Assembly: GCA_027627225.1 (NCBI GenBank)
Contig: CM051029.1
Location: forward strand, 8,703,715-8,767,714
From: Congeria kusceri
Lineage: Eukaryota > Mollusca > Bivalvia > Myida > Dreissenidae
Length of the DNA stretch: 64,000 nt
Direction of reading: 5' to 3'
Part shown: in pieces, positions 35,401 to 49,295 of the stretch
Position numbering within the stretch: position 1 is the stretch's first letter
How the letters are laid out: each line of letters begins with the position of its first letter
Translations under genes and position numbers: made by a program
The notes under the pieces: model-generated
The model's input: only the letters and a program-made list of their open reading frames with translations
The model's database searches: none
What the model was told of the DNA's origin: nothing

Positions 35401-38069
35401 GATAAAAATTGACGAGAAGACTGCGAATCGTAAAAGCTGACCTAAGCAATACAGTTCCAGCATATTAACCCACAACTTTCAGTATTTAGGCCATATGGAT
35501 ATGTCAAAATCTGCAAATACAATTTTTATCACGTCAAATTTCATAGACTATAATGATATGTCAGTTATATTAGATAGTTAAAAAGCACGACACACTGTGT
35601 TTCCAAACAAGTGTCGGGTGTCAACAACACAATCAGTTACTAAAAAGGTTACCGCCGAAAGTCACCTTAGTGTGTCATTATATTGTGTCCATTGTTGTTT
35701 CTCAAAATGTAAATATATTTGACACATAGTCGTCTCAAAGTAATAGAAAATAACTATCATCTACTTATATCTGATTAATATCGTGTAGTTTTACACACTC
35801 CAGAATGTTAAAAAGAAAAAAAAATCATATTTAGCATTTAGTTTAAAAAAATTAGTTTGAAATGCAATTTACTGATCTATATTAAAAGCAATTCTTACTT
35901 CGGTTTTTATATGCTGTGTGAAACCATGTGTTGAATCTGATCCTTACTTTTAAATTGTAAACTTTTACCAACAATAAAATAACATTTGTAATAGCTCACG
36001 TTTTGTCTTAAATAACCACTTATAGCATTACAAAAACATCCACAATTGTAAGTTTACTAGTAAGTAAATTGAGTGTTCTCTTAATGGTAACTGTACACAA
36101 TTGCTCAATTATAGAGCCTACCAAATCATATGGATATATCTTACAACTGACATACAGCCAAAATGGCAGAGATCATAATGTGTTGATCTACAATGAAGTA
36201 AGAACATGTTATTTGGAGGTGTGCATGATAAGCATACACTTATATAGGATTTCTCTCAGATTAGTATATATTGTTAGAGCAATCTCATTAAGTGATCACA
36301 CTCCACGTTACGCAGTTAAATATTTTGTTCGTATAAATGGCGACAGACAGTGTGCTAGAACAATTGAAGTAGCAAGTTAATAATAGTGATTGTTTCAGAA
36401 ACTGTTATTATGATCAATCAATTTTAGAATACACTGAGAAGCGGCATCTTGATTAACTTAAATGAAAGTAAAACGCATTTTATTATTTTCATTCTTTTAC
36501 AATATTAGCTAATTCGAAATATGTACACAACGAAGTTGAAACACACTTTTCTATATTTAAGTTGAGCCGAAGAACAATTAAGACATTCTATTAATGAAAC
36601 CATGCTATTATGCAGCCATTTGGATTGTATAAGGATATGAGCTTTGTCGTTAAATAGTAATAGTAACACTGATGTTTTGGTAATTCAGTTCAGTGTGTAT
36701 ACATTTTGTTACAATAAACACACGTTTAATCTTCTGATTCATTCAATGTATTGCACAATCAGCATCAAAACCTTTATAAATGTAAACTCTTGTGTTGTAA
36801 ATTTTAAGTTTAGAAAAGTAAAATTTTATCGAAACAAATGTCATATTCATTTGTTTGCAGTATATTCTATAGTGTTTCAATTGAGACTTATTTGCAACAA
36901 CTGTGTTGTAATAAGTTATAATGTATTATTAATTAAACTGAATAATTACAGTATTTTATTAGATGACATTGCATTGAGTAATATGGCTCAGTCGCCTGAA
37001 TTGTTTTTGAAACTGTACCTGCTATTTTTATTAACTAAAATGGCGTTCAATGGTTAATATAGAACCCATCTTAAGCACATCTTCGCCATTCTAGGCATAC
37101 ACAAACTCTATGTGTGTGGATGCAAGATCCCACATCACTTAAATGTATTGCTTAAAGCCTCAGAATTTAGTTCAAAATAAAAGCAACACACTCACTTTTA
37201 TACCAGTATACTACTTATAATTAAATAATAATACTCAATGTAACCCTTTTAATGGATTACGATAAGGTTTACTACATTTGATCAGAAAAAGTAATGCCAA
37301 CTATGCTAGCAATGTTGTTTCTCTCACATACCGAACCCGCCATATATTATTATTAGTTTAATCATGTATGTACCATAGCGCATGTTTTTGTATTATTATT
37401 TGTTCGGTATCCGTTTTTGTTGATAAGATCAGAAAGTCAATCATCAACATTATCAATATTTATGTGGTCATAGTTCGAAAAAACAGATAGCTTTTAGATT
37501 TAAAAATCGTTTTATCGGTGTTAATATAACTACCAGGTACTTGTAATATGAACTAGAGCGAACACACTTATGTAAACATATATGGCGAAGGCTAATAATA
37601 TAACAGTGTGTTAACTTACCTATACATCTCGAAAACACGAAAACACACACACATTTAAAGTAGAACATCTCCACGACTTAATTCGTCACTAAATACATAA
37701 AAGGAAGTATGACGGCACACCTTAATATATATGTAATGATATATTTGTATATAAAATCCCTTTTGTTCGTTCACTGTATTGATCTTCCTGTATACATTTG
37801 CGCAATAGTGTGTATGCGTTACATGTATATTAACTCTGTGTTAAATCAATAGGCATGCGGGTGTATACACTATCTTTATGAAATTAATCTTCCGCGTTCA
37901 TTCAGTGCACTAATAATGAGTATACAGTAGATATTAACATTTAAATAATTTTAATATGTTCATGTTAACACTATTGGACTAAATATTTACATGTTCATTT
38001 ACTGAACTTTAAAGTGTAGGGATGGGTTCGGAAGCATTCAGTAACTATCAAATAACCAAACTACATCAT
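32401..38069. other. Gene-free interval of 5.7 kb
   Basis: No supported exon on either strand. It contains a CpG-rich patch (34310-34480). The longest open frame (137 codons at 36644) is AT-driven, without motif or splice context. Confidence 0.55.
34310..34480. other. CpG-rich patch
   Basis: Dense CG dinucleotides (tcgcga, cgcgaa, gcgctcgctcgcga) in otherwise AT-rich DNA. It could be an unmethylated regulatory patch or a CpG-bearing mobile-element relic; no gene starts nearby. Confidence 0.55.
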
Positions 38070-38240
38070 GTAATTATATTTGAAACGCTCTTTTCGGCGC
38101 TTCATCGGTGTATAACGGTCAGTTTTTAGGTATGTAATTTGCATAAAGCCGAAGGCTTTATGTACAAATTAGATACACACTAAATGGCCTTCATACATCG
38201 ATGAAGCGTCGAAAAGATGCGTTTCAATTCTTATAATTAC
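38070..38240. repeat. Fold-back element with about 80 bp arms
   Basis: The arms gtaattata..ttgaaacgc..cttttcg.cgcttcatcg and their complement meet at a central gccgaaggc hairpin. The arms differ by small indels and substitutions. It looks like a non-autonomous fold-back transposon. Confidence 0.85.
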
Positions 38241-40984
38241 AAATATAATATCAATTGTATGTATACTTTAAAAATTTAACTTAAAAGAGAAAGAAATAAT
38301 TTGAGATTTATTTTTTTGCAATTTGCGCATCACAACATCAAAGTATGATCCGTAGGCTCCGCCACGTGCACTGCAGTAGCGCTGTGTCCATTTTAGTCAT
38401 TAAAACGTTACAAATCTTAAATCATAGTGATACATTTGTCTGTTAATTTACTTTTGTAGGGACAGATCTAGGATCAAGAAAGGTACAGGGTGCTGCTCAA
38501 GAGACGCAGGTTGGAAAGCCGGTCCAGTAAATTGACATTTTCTAATAAATTCCTAAATCCAGGTTTTTAATGTGTCTAATGCTTCTAGTTTAGATATTTA
38601 AACATAGTTTATTAATTTGCCATTAAATAGCTGCAAACATGTATGACATTGTATAACATTTATGTGGTGACCAGCCCAGATGGGCGTCAGTTGGGAGCAA
38701 AAAAGGAGCAGAGTGCAGCACCCTGCTATTTCACTCTGGATCTTTCCCTCCTTTTGTTTTGGTTGATATTTCGTTACAGCAATTGTTATCCTTAATACGT
38801 AGCAATAGACGGAAATATTTTGACGCTTTCCAGTTTAGATTTATGACAGAAGACTAAACAAGTCGAACGTTGTTTTCAGATAGTGGCAATGTTGTTAACA
38901 GTCCAATACATTCGTGGTTGGAACCGTACTGTAGGCGTAAAATATGTCTAAAGTGTTCATACACTAATGGTGATAATCACATATGTGTTTAATTGTGTTC
39001 CTATCATAATCTACTATCAATATGACACTGTTTCTGAAAATTTAAATACTTTTTACCGTGTAATAAAAAAGTTATTATCATTTTTGTAATGCCAACCTCT
39101 TGTTCAAAGAAATTGCTCGAGCGGGCATGATCTCATATCAGAAAAACCACACATCATGTTCATGTTGTTGTTTTTTTCAGCATATTTTAAACTTCATAAC
39201 AGTTACATGGACATCTATAAGCAGAATAAAAAACAACTGTGTGATGTTTATATAAACAATATAAAGAAAACAAAATATGTATAGTACCTAACTTGAAAAT
39301 GCGTGTCCATACTTTCAAGTCAGTTGTTATCATACAGGTAAAAGCTATAGGTGAATTTAGCACATTAAAATTATGTACATCCATATGCAAATCAAATATC
39401 CAAAATGTATTAACTTTCACCGTCATATAACAGAAATATTCGCAGCTAAAGTATACAGGGGTAGGTTTTTAAAACCTAGTACAGTAACGTTCCAAATGCT
39501 GTGTTTAGTACATATCACAACTGACCATGTCACAAAACTTCATAAATTCTGATATACTGACTTCAATAACAGCCTGGTGACTTAAGCTATTGTTTTAGAC
39601 AACTAAGATATCTAAATAATGAACATTGTAACTATAATTAAGTATTAGAGGCACTCAGAAAACAGTCGTCAGAGAAAGCTATATTCGACACAAATGCCAA
39701 CATACAGGACCATGACATCTCATAACTGAATTAAGTATCTAACCATCTTTTAACCTAGTATTTACACAAAAACATGCTGACAAACTTGTGCTGCAAAGAA
39801 TCAAATCGTTCAAAAGTAATCCTCTTACACCAAAGATCGAGGTTAGCAAATTACTAAGGGTACAACACAAAAAGAACTGAAAAGTTTTAGTTTTTGTTGA
39901 TCTAGCACATATCTTTGTATGTAGTTTAAAATTACATTTATTTCCATTTATAAACAAATGAAAGTATCATACATTATCATAATTATACAAACAACATACA
40001 ACATTATGATGTTAACAGCAATCATATATTGACAAATAAGCAACCTGTTAAAGTACCCCATCTAACAACAAATTCTAATACTTTTATAAAAAAGTGCTTT
40101 CAACATCAAATTGATTTCGGGACTATTGTTTAAGTGCTTAAAGTGTTTTGACCTTCTAAAATAAATATTTTTGGTAATACAAATAAACAATGCAAAACTA
40201 TAAACGTGTACTGTCTCTAACTGGAAATATATGCTGATCAATGGAGTATGGAAGGGTGGGTTTAAGCATTTACAACAGTTATTAGTACAATAATATTTAT
40301 CAGACATATTTAAACTAACCTTGTCACAAACTCTAGTTTATTGAAATTTCTTACTTGATTAAGTTGAAATAAACGTTTTGTAGATTTACATGTAATTTTG
40401 GCTTAGATTAAACACTGAAGCACCTAACTCATTTGCTACTTAACTCAATAGTTACTCAAAGTGTATCAACAACTTTAAATCAAAGTGTTGTAATGCAAAA
40501 TATATATTGTACATTTCTATACAATACATTTAGTTTATGTCTTTGAGTTTTTCATATGAATAATATTTAACCAATATTAAATAAAAAATAAATATTTTAT
40601 AGTTTATTTCGTTCAAATAATAAACCATGAAGAAAACTAACTTAAGCATGTAAGCATGGTAACATGTAATTGCTGTTAAAGCAACATTTTCAAAAATTAT
40701 CAAGTATTTATATAACTAAAAGATGATACTTAAAAGTGTAGAAAATATAGAAAATATCAGATAAACATCGAATTATATGTTCCTGTTGACCAGTTAACAC
40801 ATATATAACATAATGCATGTTTATTGATTCCGACAACGAAAGTTGTTTTCGTAACACTGACGCAAGTAATATACATGTATAAATGTAGGCTTACCGTAAA
40901 TTATGTATCTCCATATCAAAATGACCACAGCTATTTTAGCAGCACCCTGTACCTTTTCAGATCGTATATCTTTCCTTACTTGCA
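38241..40984. other. Non-coding interval with shared short repeats
   Basis: No exon recognised. 38690-38770 shares gatccagag/ggctggtc words (as complement) with 48008-48075; 38485 and 40938 share ggtacagggtgctgct. These are fragments of one or two dispersed repeats. Confidence 0.5.
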
Positions 40985-41049
40985 GTGAATGTCTTAAACA
41001 TAAGCAGCAGTAGTAGTTCTTCTTCTTCTTCTTCTCCTCCTTCTTCCAC

Positions 41050-41718
<669 letters not shown>

Positions 41719-42067
41719 GACCTAGACAGCCGCACTGCAAATGCCATGGTAGATTTCCGAATGTTTTTATGCATCTATTTGCCGTACTGGATATCTCCAA
41801 ACTCTTTTGAAAATCGGTTCCCCACTCTGTTTTCCGATAAAACCTCACTGAATAATAACTTTGGTCATACCAAGTACACGACAGGCCTATTGATGTTGGT
41901 GACCTCTTTGTTGCACTCATTTGGATGTGCCCAAAACGCGTACAGGGGCATCAGTATGATGATGAGAGATAATATTGTTATATCATTTAATGAAATAATT
42001 CTACATATATTGCATTGTTTAGTCGAAAAAAAAAACCTAACCATGTGTATGTTTAGTTATAACGTAC

Positions 42068-42119
42068 CTGCTACGAAACAACCAAATGTGAGGCACAGCA
42101 ACATCCACATAAACGACAT
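42068..42119 (-). CDS. Orphan signal-peptide exon
   Basis: ATG at 42119 begins MSFMWMLLCLTFGCFVA, then g|gtacgt, a strong donor in phase 1, just as in the receptor and lectin genes of this window. I cannot find a matching second exon on the minus strand; the next 150-380 bases hold a Cys/Trp-bearing open frame (41714-41920, SCTWYDQSYYS...) that could be an Ig-like relic, but no acceptor fits. It is either a first exon with a distant partner or a leftover of a lost gene. Confidence 0.4.
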
Positions 42120-43450
42120 GTTTTCAGTTAAACGAAAGCTGGAAGATATCATAAACTTGTATAGACTTCCATCACTGTCACTGCATTGTATTTAATGCAA
42201 TACATTGACATTTTTATCTTATTACGCATCTAATGTAAACGGAATTGAAAGTCACTGCTTAAACAAGTTGCCTTTCACATAATTGATTTAACTTATGAAA
42301 CTAGATTGAGTATTTGGACCGTTATAGTTAGTATGCATCTACAGTTCACATTTGCATGTAATATAGTTTGTTATTCATTATATAGTATCTATGTCTTATT
42401 ACGGTGGTCTGCACCCTGTGGGTGCTTTCATGTATATACGAGTATTATGTAATACCATTTATATAACAAGCGTTTAAGGTTTTGCATTTGTATATGCATA
42501 CGTTCTAAGACTATGGATAGGCTGTATAGCAGGAGCCAGTTAATACGTACGTTGTTTTTAGCTGCAAGTATTGCGGCAGTGTTGAACGTACACTAAGGAA
42601 ACACATTGTTTGTTAATATTTATTCGGTTTACACGATGATGTATAAATCGGTGGTGTAAGCCTTGCAAGACTGTACACGTCTTTTTAAGTAATCTGAGTA
42701 CGATATGACACTGGGTGTTTGAAATGTGTACGTACACTATATTTATGAATTTCCTATTAGAAAAGGTTCATGTACGTACTGAAAATAAAACATGAATGGA
42801 TTGGGTATTTGACCTTTTCATTAAGTTTAATTACATAACCTTCAACAAACCGATTGTAATGAGCATTTGACCCTGCATCGTTTTCTCTAATATTTAAAAT
42901 CAATCCAAACACCGTACTGATTTATTGTTAATAATTTCGTTTCATGAGTGCGTGTTTGTGTACGCATGCGCGTCTGTGTAATACATGTATTGTGCATTTA
43001 TGTATTATTAAAATGGACATGCGACATGTATACGGACTGACGTAGAGAAAACGTATCCATCAAAGAAACAAACAGACAAATATGTGCTATTTATAATGAA
43101 CGATTCTTACAACACATCCGATTACTTCTGCTGTTTCTGCTGTTACATGTCCTCTGCAAAGCAACATATAGAAATGTTGTAAAAATGTAATTTCTTAAGC
43201 ATACCCTAAATTCTTTCATAACGAACTCACAAGTGTCCTTTAATTGCTTAGTTAGAACCAGTTATTGTCATACTTTACACGCGATTGAATCAGCCAACAT
43301 TTAACATCTGTGTCTTTTGCCGTCTATTAAACATTCATAACCTTGCGTTCTTATGAGTTAACCAAAGTCTTACAACAATAGGAGATATATTCATAAAACT
43401 TATATTTCTTTTTAAAGCTGAAAATAATGTCATCGTATCTATGTTAATAC
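42120..43450. other. Non-coding interval
   Basis: No exon recognised. It lies downstream of the lectin pseudogene that ends at 43451. Confidence 0.55.
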
Positions 43451-43573
43451 CTGGTTTCACACATTTCGAAATACCGACACTGCACGTAACATCTAACCAC
43501 TGGAAGTCAACAGAATATCGAAAATAAGCGCAGTCCTCAGTATTGTGGTCACCGCCATATCCTGGTAGAAAGT
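43451..43573 (-). pseudogene. Lectin pseudogene 1 exon 5 (Ca-loop region)
   Basis: The acceptor is tatcattatag and the donor g|gtatta. It encodes GDHNTEDCAYF, then WLDVTCSVGISKCVKP with three of the conserved Cys. The carbohydrate-binding triplet is not a clean EPN or QPD (GDHN here), so sugar binding by the ancestor is unsure. Confidence 0.8.
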
Positions 43574-44052
43574 CTATAATGATAATAACTGGCTAACGCC
43601 TAATGGTTTGCAAAAACTGGTGAGGGAAGTAATATATGAACAATTAGTTGAAAACAAATCGTGTTTATAGCGTTAGACTGTTGGGACATATGTATCTTAT
43701 GTGAATATTGCCGAAGCGGGTAAACATACCTGTATGCTTAGTTGTTCCCATTCTTCTTCAACTTAATTGTCATTCATACTGGATGTCAACTTAAATTAAT
43801 GTTTTATTACGCAAGATGTTTGATTTTCATTTATAACTCATACCAGTTTAAACAATTGCCAAACGAGCGTTAAATCCGCGTAAATCTTCATTTTTACATA
43901 AAACGTTACAAGGTGAGTTTACGCACTCAGGCAACTTTCATTTGTTGATGTTATTTAAATAAGTTTTGTTAACAAAATAGTGACGTTACGAGTACAAATT
44001 GGCAAGCCGACATGTAACATATGTAAATTACTATTTCATAAGCATGTATAAC

Positions 44053-44139
44053 ATGTAAACGTTGTTACCGCATTCGTGACGAACAATTTCCAAACACCTC
44101 CTATATCTTTATCTGTTATTCCAACCCACCAAACGAAAT
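44053..44139 (-). pseudogene. Lectin pseudogene 1 exon 4 (WWVGITD)
   Basis: The acceptor is aaaactatag; the donor t|gttata is weak. It encodes the hydrophobic WIGL-type core and GGVWKLFVTN. No stop. Confidence 0.78.
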
Positions 44140-44434
44140 CTATAGTTTTAAATACACGTACGTTACATACTGCATATAAATAAAATTGTTCTCGTTATGT
44201 TACATTTGTGTTAAATAATATTGGCGAATACATATTTATTTATTTACACGTTGTCATTGAATGTTATCACATACAAACAATGATCAGATTTTTTTTTAAT
44301 AACTGCAACTTTGTTTAAAGTTTTCTATTAATTGGGTATTTCCTGCGTTTAGTCTCAGAAACTAATGACTAACAATCCATAACATTTTATATGCATCATG
44401 TCCAAGAGTACATGCGCCCTAGACAAATGTTCAC

Positions 44435-44528
44435 CTTTGAGCATTCGTATTCGGGTTTTTTAAAAGCTGTTTTCTTTGCTATCATTAACATGGACAAGAT
44501 GATTATGTTCATGCTGTCGACATAGTTA
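44435..44528 (-). pseudogene. Lectin pseudogene 1 exon 3 (two stops)
   Basis: The acceptor is ttcttttttgcag and the donor g|gtgaac. It encodes LCRQHEHNHLVHV and KTRIRMLK, with TAA as first codon and TAA after NSF. Confidence 0.78.
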
Positions 44529-44887
44529 CTGCAAAAAAGAAGTATTTCAAAGGACATTAAACGATTTATACTATTTTTTAACACACGCAAATGAGTGTAT
44601 GTTACTTTCAACATGAACAAATACAAAACGGTTGTGAAAGCGGTGTTATCAATCACTTTTTGTTGTCATTATTTGTTCTTTCTTGTGTTTAAATATTTAA
44701 ATAAAGGTTCAATACCAGTAAATCATTTGGTATCCATCCGTGGTCTTAGTGCCTATTACTTAAGATGTTCTTTGCTCTTTTCTGGCAGCAATCTCGGGCA
44801 CGCCTTTTTTGGTTATGTCTTATATCACATGCGTGTCTGGAAGATTTTGGTGCATTTCATTGCAGTCTAAATTAAAAGGTGAACTTT

Positions 44888-45156
44888 GGGGGGCGGGGGG
44901 TTACAGTGGTATGGGGCTTTTGTCGAAGTATGCCGAAACCCTGTTTCCTTCCGGTGTCTGCATTCAGATGAGATGCATTTTCTTAGAAGTAACATGACGT
45001 ATAATTTTAGTGCAATTTTTGGAAGAGGACAGGGTTTCATCTTTAAATTGATACCAGGCTCGCACAATCTAACATAAAGGGAAGGCTAGAACAATGCACG
45101 GAAAGTTTCCGTTTTTTAATGGGACCCTATGTGAATTAGAATTACTGTTATCTAAC
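44888..45156. repeat. Dispersed repeat family R1, copy inside a lectin pseudogene intron
   Basis: Partner of 22316-22565, same order of conserved words. It lies between exons 2 and 3 of the 43-45 kb lectin pseudogene. Confidence 0.8.
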
Positions 45157-45179
45157 CTAAAGCGGAAGAAATGCGTTAC

Positions 45180-45322
45180 CTCAGCTGTTGTAAATTGCAT
45201 TGCTGGCATATGGAATAGGTAGCAGGAACCCCTGAATGGAATGCATCCGTAATTACACGTCGTGTAATACGACAAACAACCCGTTTCAATTGGTAGTGGA
45301 ATTAAAATAAGTATATTGTTAA
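45180..45322 (-). pseudogene. Lectin pseudogene 1 N-terminal domain exon
   Basis: The acceptor is gataatacag and the donor gag|gtaacg. It encodes CNYGCIPFRGSCYLF and a closing FTTAE, the typical first part of a C-type lectin domain. No stop in frame. Confidence 0.78.
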
Positions 45323-45408
45323 CTGTATTATCAGCTGAAGAGCACCATTGCAGTATACAGTATTCAAAATTACGTGGTAGCACGCAAATACAATATAATA
45401 ATATTTAC

Positions 45409-45454
45409 CAGGTATACACAAAGATAGCACGAAGTAAGATGTCCGCGTCCAGAT
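45409..45454 (-). pseudogene. Lectin pseudogene 1 signal exon (start lost)
   Basis: It is 46 bases long, the same as the intact-start copy at 49296-49341. The aligned start codon is ATC. The core SYFVLSLCIP is hydrophobic; the donor is g|gtaaat, phase 1. Confidence 0.65.
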
Positions 45455-48272
45455 ATCGCTCTTCAAGTGGAAAACATTCAGACACCGTAGCGTTATCTTA
45501 TCTTTTTCGTCCTGTGTTTTCTATATATTGCCTTATCAAAAGCTCATCGACCTAGTTCAGAGACTGCCGCGTTAATATATCGAACATTATGAAACTGCAT
45601 AGATGTATTGAGATTGCTGAAATAAATAATAAAAGCAAATTATATGTTGAATGTACAACCTTATGATAAAAACACTTGTTATTGCACAAATGTTCGTCAT
45701 AATGCTTACAACAATTGACATTTATGCTAAAATGTTTGTTACTTGTTGTTTTCACAACATTTTCCTTATCACATCAAATATAGTAACAAAACACCAGGAC
45801 TAACAAAAATAATGTAAGTTTCCAATTAAAGGTTCGTATAAACGTTATTATTTGACAGAAATACATAATCTATACTTTCAGAAGACGTATTGGTGCTTAT
45901 TCGTGACACTCAAACGATCAAACATGTTTTGGACATTGTAAAAGCATCCGTGATTGTGTCTGTGTTCGTTCTTTTATAACGTCGACATTGCATATACATA
46001 TATATTATCATAAACAATTACTCATCTACATCTTATCTCGGTCATAAGGTTTGCCTTCCTATCAACTATGGATGCACGTATATTGCCAGAACCCAGTCTC
46101 TACATAGATTATCACAAATATTTGCATGTATTTAACTTATGTTTCGTCTTCATCACACGATTGTAATAACGTGTCGGCAACATCAATAGCAAATTATTTA
46201 ACATGTTCAACGCTCTTTCATATGTCAAGTCTGATTTGACATCCAGTCTTATCCGACACAGTAACACCAGCCGAATCACTATTTACTCACTATATTATAG
46301 TGAGTAAACATTAAAACAATTATACCCTTATTTATATAGTTTTAACACACTAGAACAAAAATAACAAAGCAAATAGTTATATGTAATATAAGTATACCGT
46401 ACGTGACTGCTCTATATATTACCAACCGTAATGTCACAGTGCTAAAATAGATTCCGTATTGTCATTAGAATGTAGAATGTTAAAATTGGGATCGTTATTG
46501 CGCCAATAAAAATGTTAGCAAAATTATATAAATTATGTAAATTAAGCGTTCAGAATGAAATTCATCAATGTTTAACTAATGTAGATCTAGTATAGTTAAA
46601 ATGGTCATACTCATTCGAATCACGAAACACACGAAAAGACGTTACAACAACGAACGCAATGACGTCATTAGACTGCACGTGTATGCGTTTATATTCAATA
46701 GTGTTGAAAGAATCGTTTTTAATATGCTACAGTTTGTTTGTTATAATAAAATAAATAACAAATGGCTGAAAGAAAAATATTATCAACCCTTGAAACGGCA
46801 TATCAACCTCGGCTACCGCCTAGGTTTATATATAACATTTCTCGGGTTGATATATGTTCATGTCATTCTCTCAGACATGTGTTATTTATATAATATCAAC
46901 CGTTGAAAAATAATTCAACCTTGGCTACCGCCTCCGTTTATTTAGCATTTCTCAGCCATGTGTTATGTATTTTCCATCGGCAGCAAATTTCGCATGAATT
47001 GTTTGTAGCCGTCTCTTGCGTCTGTTCACAGTAGGTTGCTGTCCAGAACGGAAAAATACCACAGTATTTGCCGTTTATTTAAATTAGGCGTAATCTTCCC
47101 GACATCGATGAAATGCACGAAAATACTATAATTTCTTAATAAATTCCGAAGCTTAAGTACAAAAACAACTTGATGGATTTGGTATACGCCCCTTATTCTT
47201 CTGTTTTTCATGCCTCTTATTCAGTTACGTGCGAACATATATAAAGTGTTGTATTTCAAATAAAGTTGGCGATAATGCAAAATAAAATAATCAAGTAAGG
47301 TAAACGCACACTTTGGCAAATAATTTATTTTAAATTTCACAACAAAACAGAAGACACGGTTGCAGAGAGACAGAAGACTGTTTGTTGCAGTACAGCTATC
47401 ACCCGATAACTTCTCAATGTCCGTGTCCCCTAAGAAGCATCAACAAGGAATGATTTTTAATTATTGTATGCATCGTCAATGAATGGTCGTGTCGGCCAGT
47501 ATGCTCAACGCTAGTGTGTGATGAACACAGAGGTACTTTGCTTGTAGGGGACACTCTAAATCCATAAAGGTATAGGGACAAAAGGGGCATACTGGAAAGC
47601 CATGTCACTTCTTCCACTTTTGTCCTAGATTTTATGCAATAATTATGCAGCAGGAAAATTGGATGACAATAGAATTGGGCACATTTTCTCATTTTAGTGA
47701 ATGCAAAAATCACTAGTATTTAGGATATGGATCACTGGTGTAAACATGGGGCGATATATGATCTGGGGTCCGAGAAGTCACGTAACAGATCATCTTAGTA
47801 TTCTTGTATTATAATTAGGGCAAAACATGACATCTCAATATTAATGTTAACGCCGATTTTTCTGTTTTATAGACATGTCTTGTTTCTAATTTGGTTAATC
47901 TAGGTTTGCTATCATTTTAAATGAAGGGTTTAAACATGGTGTCTTTATTTACCGTTGAATGTTGGCCAAACTATAATACATTTCAAACGAATTCAACATT
48001 CTTCTGTTGACCAGCCTACAAAGAACAGCCGGGCATAACAAAAAGGAGCGCTCTGGATCTCTTTCCAACTTGGTGTCTAGATCAGCAGAACGACATTACG
48101 TGCACGTGATTTATTTAACTCACGCCACTAAATAAAATCCATATTTATGATATCTATAAAAAATGCTATAGAAATGACCAATCTTCATGTTTTCTATACA
48201 GAGCAATATAGAAATGAACTACAAGCATTCATACAAAATAAATCTCAGTGTTTGGATAACAAAGTGTCGTAC
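45455..48272. other. Interval between the two lectin pseudogenes
   Basis: No supported exon. It contains a duplicated block (46801-46973) and a dispersed repeat fragment at 48008-48075. Confidence 0.5.
46801..46973. repeat. Diverged direct duplication
   Basis: Two blocks share caacct(c/t)ggctaccgcct, acatttctc/gcatttctc and catgtgttat. The origin is unknown. Confidence 0.6.
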
Positions 48273-48377
48273 TTGGTTTTACAGAGCGTGGAAAATCTGC
48301 CCAGCGATAACCATAACCAGAATGAAACCCAGCACAGTCCCAAGCATTGTGGTCACCAGTATCTCCAGGCATGAAGT
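48273..48377 (-). pseudogene. Lectin pseudogene 2 exon 5 (18-base deletion)
   Basis: The acceptor is gttttttcttaatag. GDHNAWDCAGF is kept. Against its 123-base sister it is 105 bases, missing six codons that hold the final Cys; the W-D-x-x-C position reads WADFPR. Confidence 0.78.
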
Positions 48378-48800
48378 CTATTAAGAAAAAACACACAGCC
48401 TCGACAGTTCACATAATAGAGAGTGAGACACTTTTAACTATCACGACAAGGCTTTAATTTAATAAAAGACTTGGGAGCATCCCACAGTCATTTTTCATAT
48501 CAATCTTCGAATTGGATAAGAAGATTCACGCGATAACAATGTTTTATATCTTGTCCTAAACATCATATTCTTGCTACAGAAAAGGTTTATGCTCATATGT
48601 AATTATCTGTAAAGTTCATGTACGGCTATGATTTACGACTAAAAAATCAAATGATACTTCGCATAGAAGAGTTCCTAGATGATTCATACATGAATATTAT
48701 GACAACTGTTATACCAGGGTTTCATGCATAACCTCATGAGTAAAGAACTGTTTACTCATGTCACACGGTTGCACAGCTGACGTTTGAGAAGTATGAATAC

Positions 48801-48888
48801 CCCGTAGACGTTGCCACCTCATTCGTGTCGAACCATTTCCAGTACCCTTCTATATCTTCATCTCTTATTCCTATCCACCACTGAGAAT
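48801..48888 (-). pseudogene. Lectin pseudogene 2 exon 4 (WWIGIRD)
   Basis: The acceptor is tatacatgtag. QWWIGIRDEDIEGYWKWFDTN is an excellent C-type lectin core. The donor position is uncertain; the best GT leaves one extra base. Confidence 0.75.
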
Positions 48889-49055
48889 CTACATGTATAT
48901 TATCCAACGCTATACGTATTTATAAATATCGTTTATATTTTTTTCTGAAATATATACATTCTTTTTTTCTTGTAATTTTTTTTCATACTAATACTATAAA
49001 TTGTATCTTTGTAAACGTTATCGTTGAAGTAAAACGTAATTGTACTAAATGTTAC

Positions 49056-49150
49056 CTTTGAACATGCGCATTCGGTCTTTTAACAAAACTGTTTTGTACG
49101 CCATGATCTATGTGGACAAGATGACTATTTTCGTGCTGTCGACAGAATTG
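49056..49150 (-). pseudogene. Lectin pseudogene 2 exon 3 (frameshift)
   Basis: The acceptor is taatatttacag and the donor ag|gtaaca. QFCRQHENSHLVHIDHGVQNSFVK is open, then one extra base against the sister copy shifts the frame before RMRMFK. Confidence 0.78.
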
Positions 49151-49295
49151 CTGTAAATATTATATTAAACATTGTATTTAACATTCAAACAAGTTTAAGC
49201 ACGTAACATGCGTATGCGATCTGAAAAATCATTGAACTTGTTAATGATAAAATGTCATATTAAAATAACGACACGATGAAATGTAATTGTCTTAC

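Larger units (their letters stand above)
43451..45454 (-). pseudogene. C-type lectin pseudogene, five exon blocks
   Basis: Minus-strand blocks in order: signal peptide (45409-45454), N-terminal lectin exon (45180-45322, GCIPFRGSCYLF), 44435-44528 (LCRQHEHNHLVHV), 44053-44139 (VWWVGITDKDIGGVWK) and 43451-43573 (PGYGGDHNTEDCAYF...WLDVTC). These are the landmarks of a C-type lectin domain: WIG-like core, ED-C, W-D-C and closing Cys. Splice phases agree between all blocks. Defects: the start ATG is ATC, exon 3 opens with TAA where the sister copy has CAA, and a second TAA lies in the same exon. A sugar- or protein-binding secreted lectin is the inferred ancestor. Confidence 0.82.

Noticed and set aside
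36644..37057. 137-codon open frame on the plus strand
   Set aside because: AT-driven composition, no domain, no signal peptide, no convincing splice sites.
41746..42195. 149-codon open frame on the plus strand
   Set aside because: It overlaps the orphan signal exon on the other strand and has no recognisable domain; I consider it a shadow frame.
47414..47713. 99-codon open frame on the minus strand
   Set aside because: No motif and no splice context; dispersed-repeat words occur in it.
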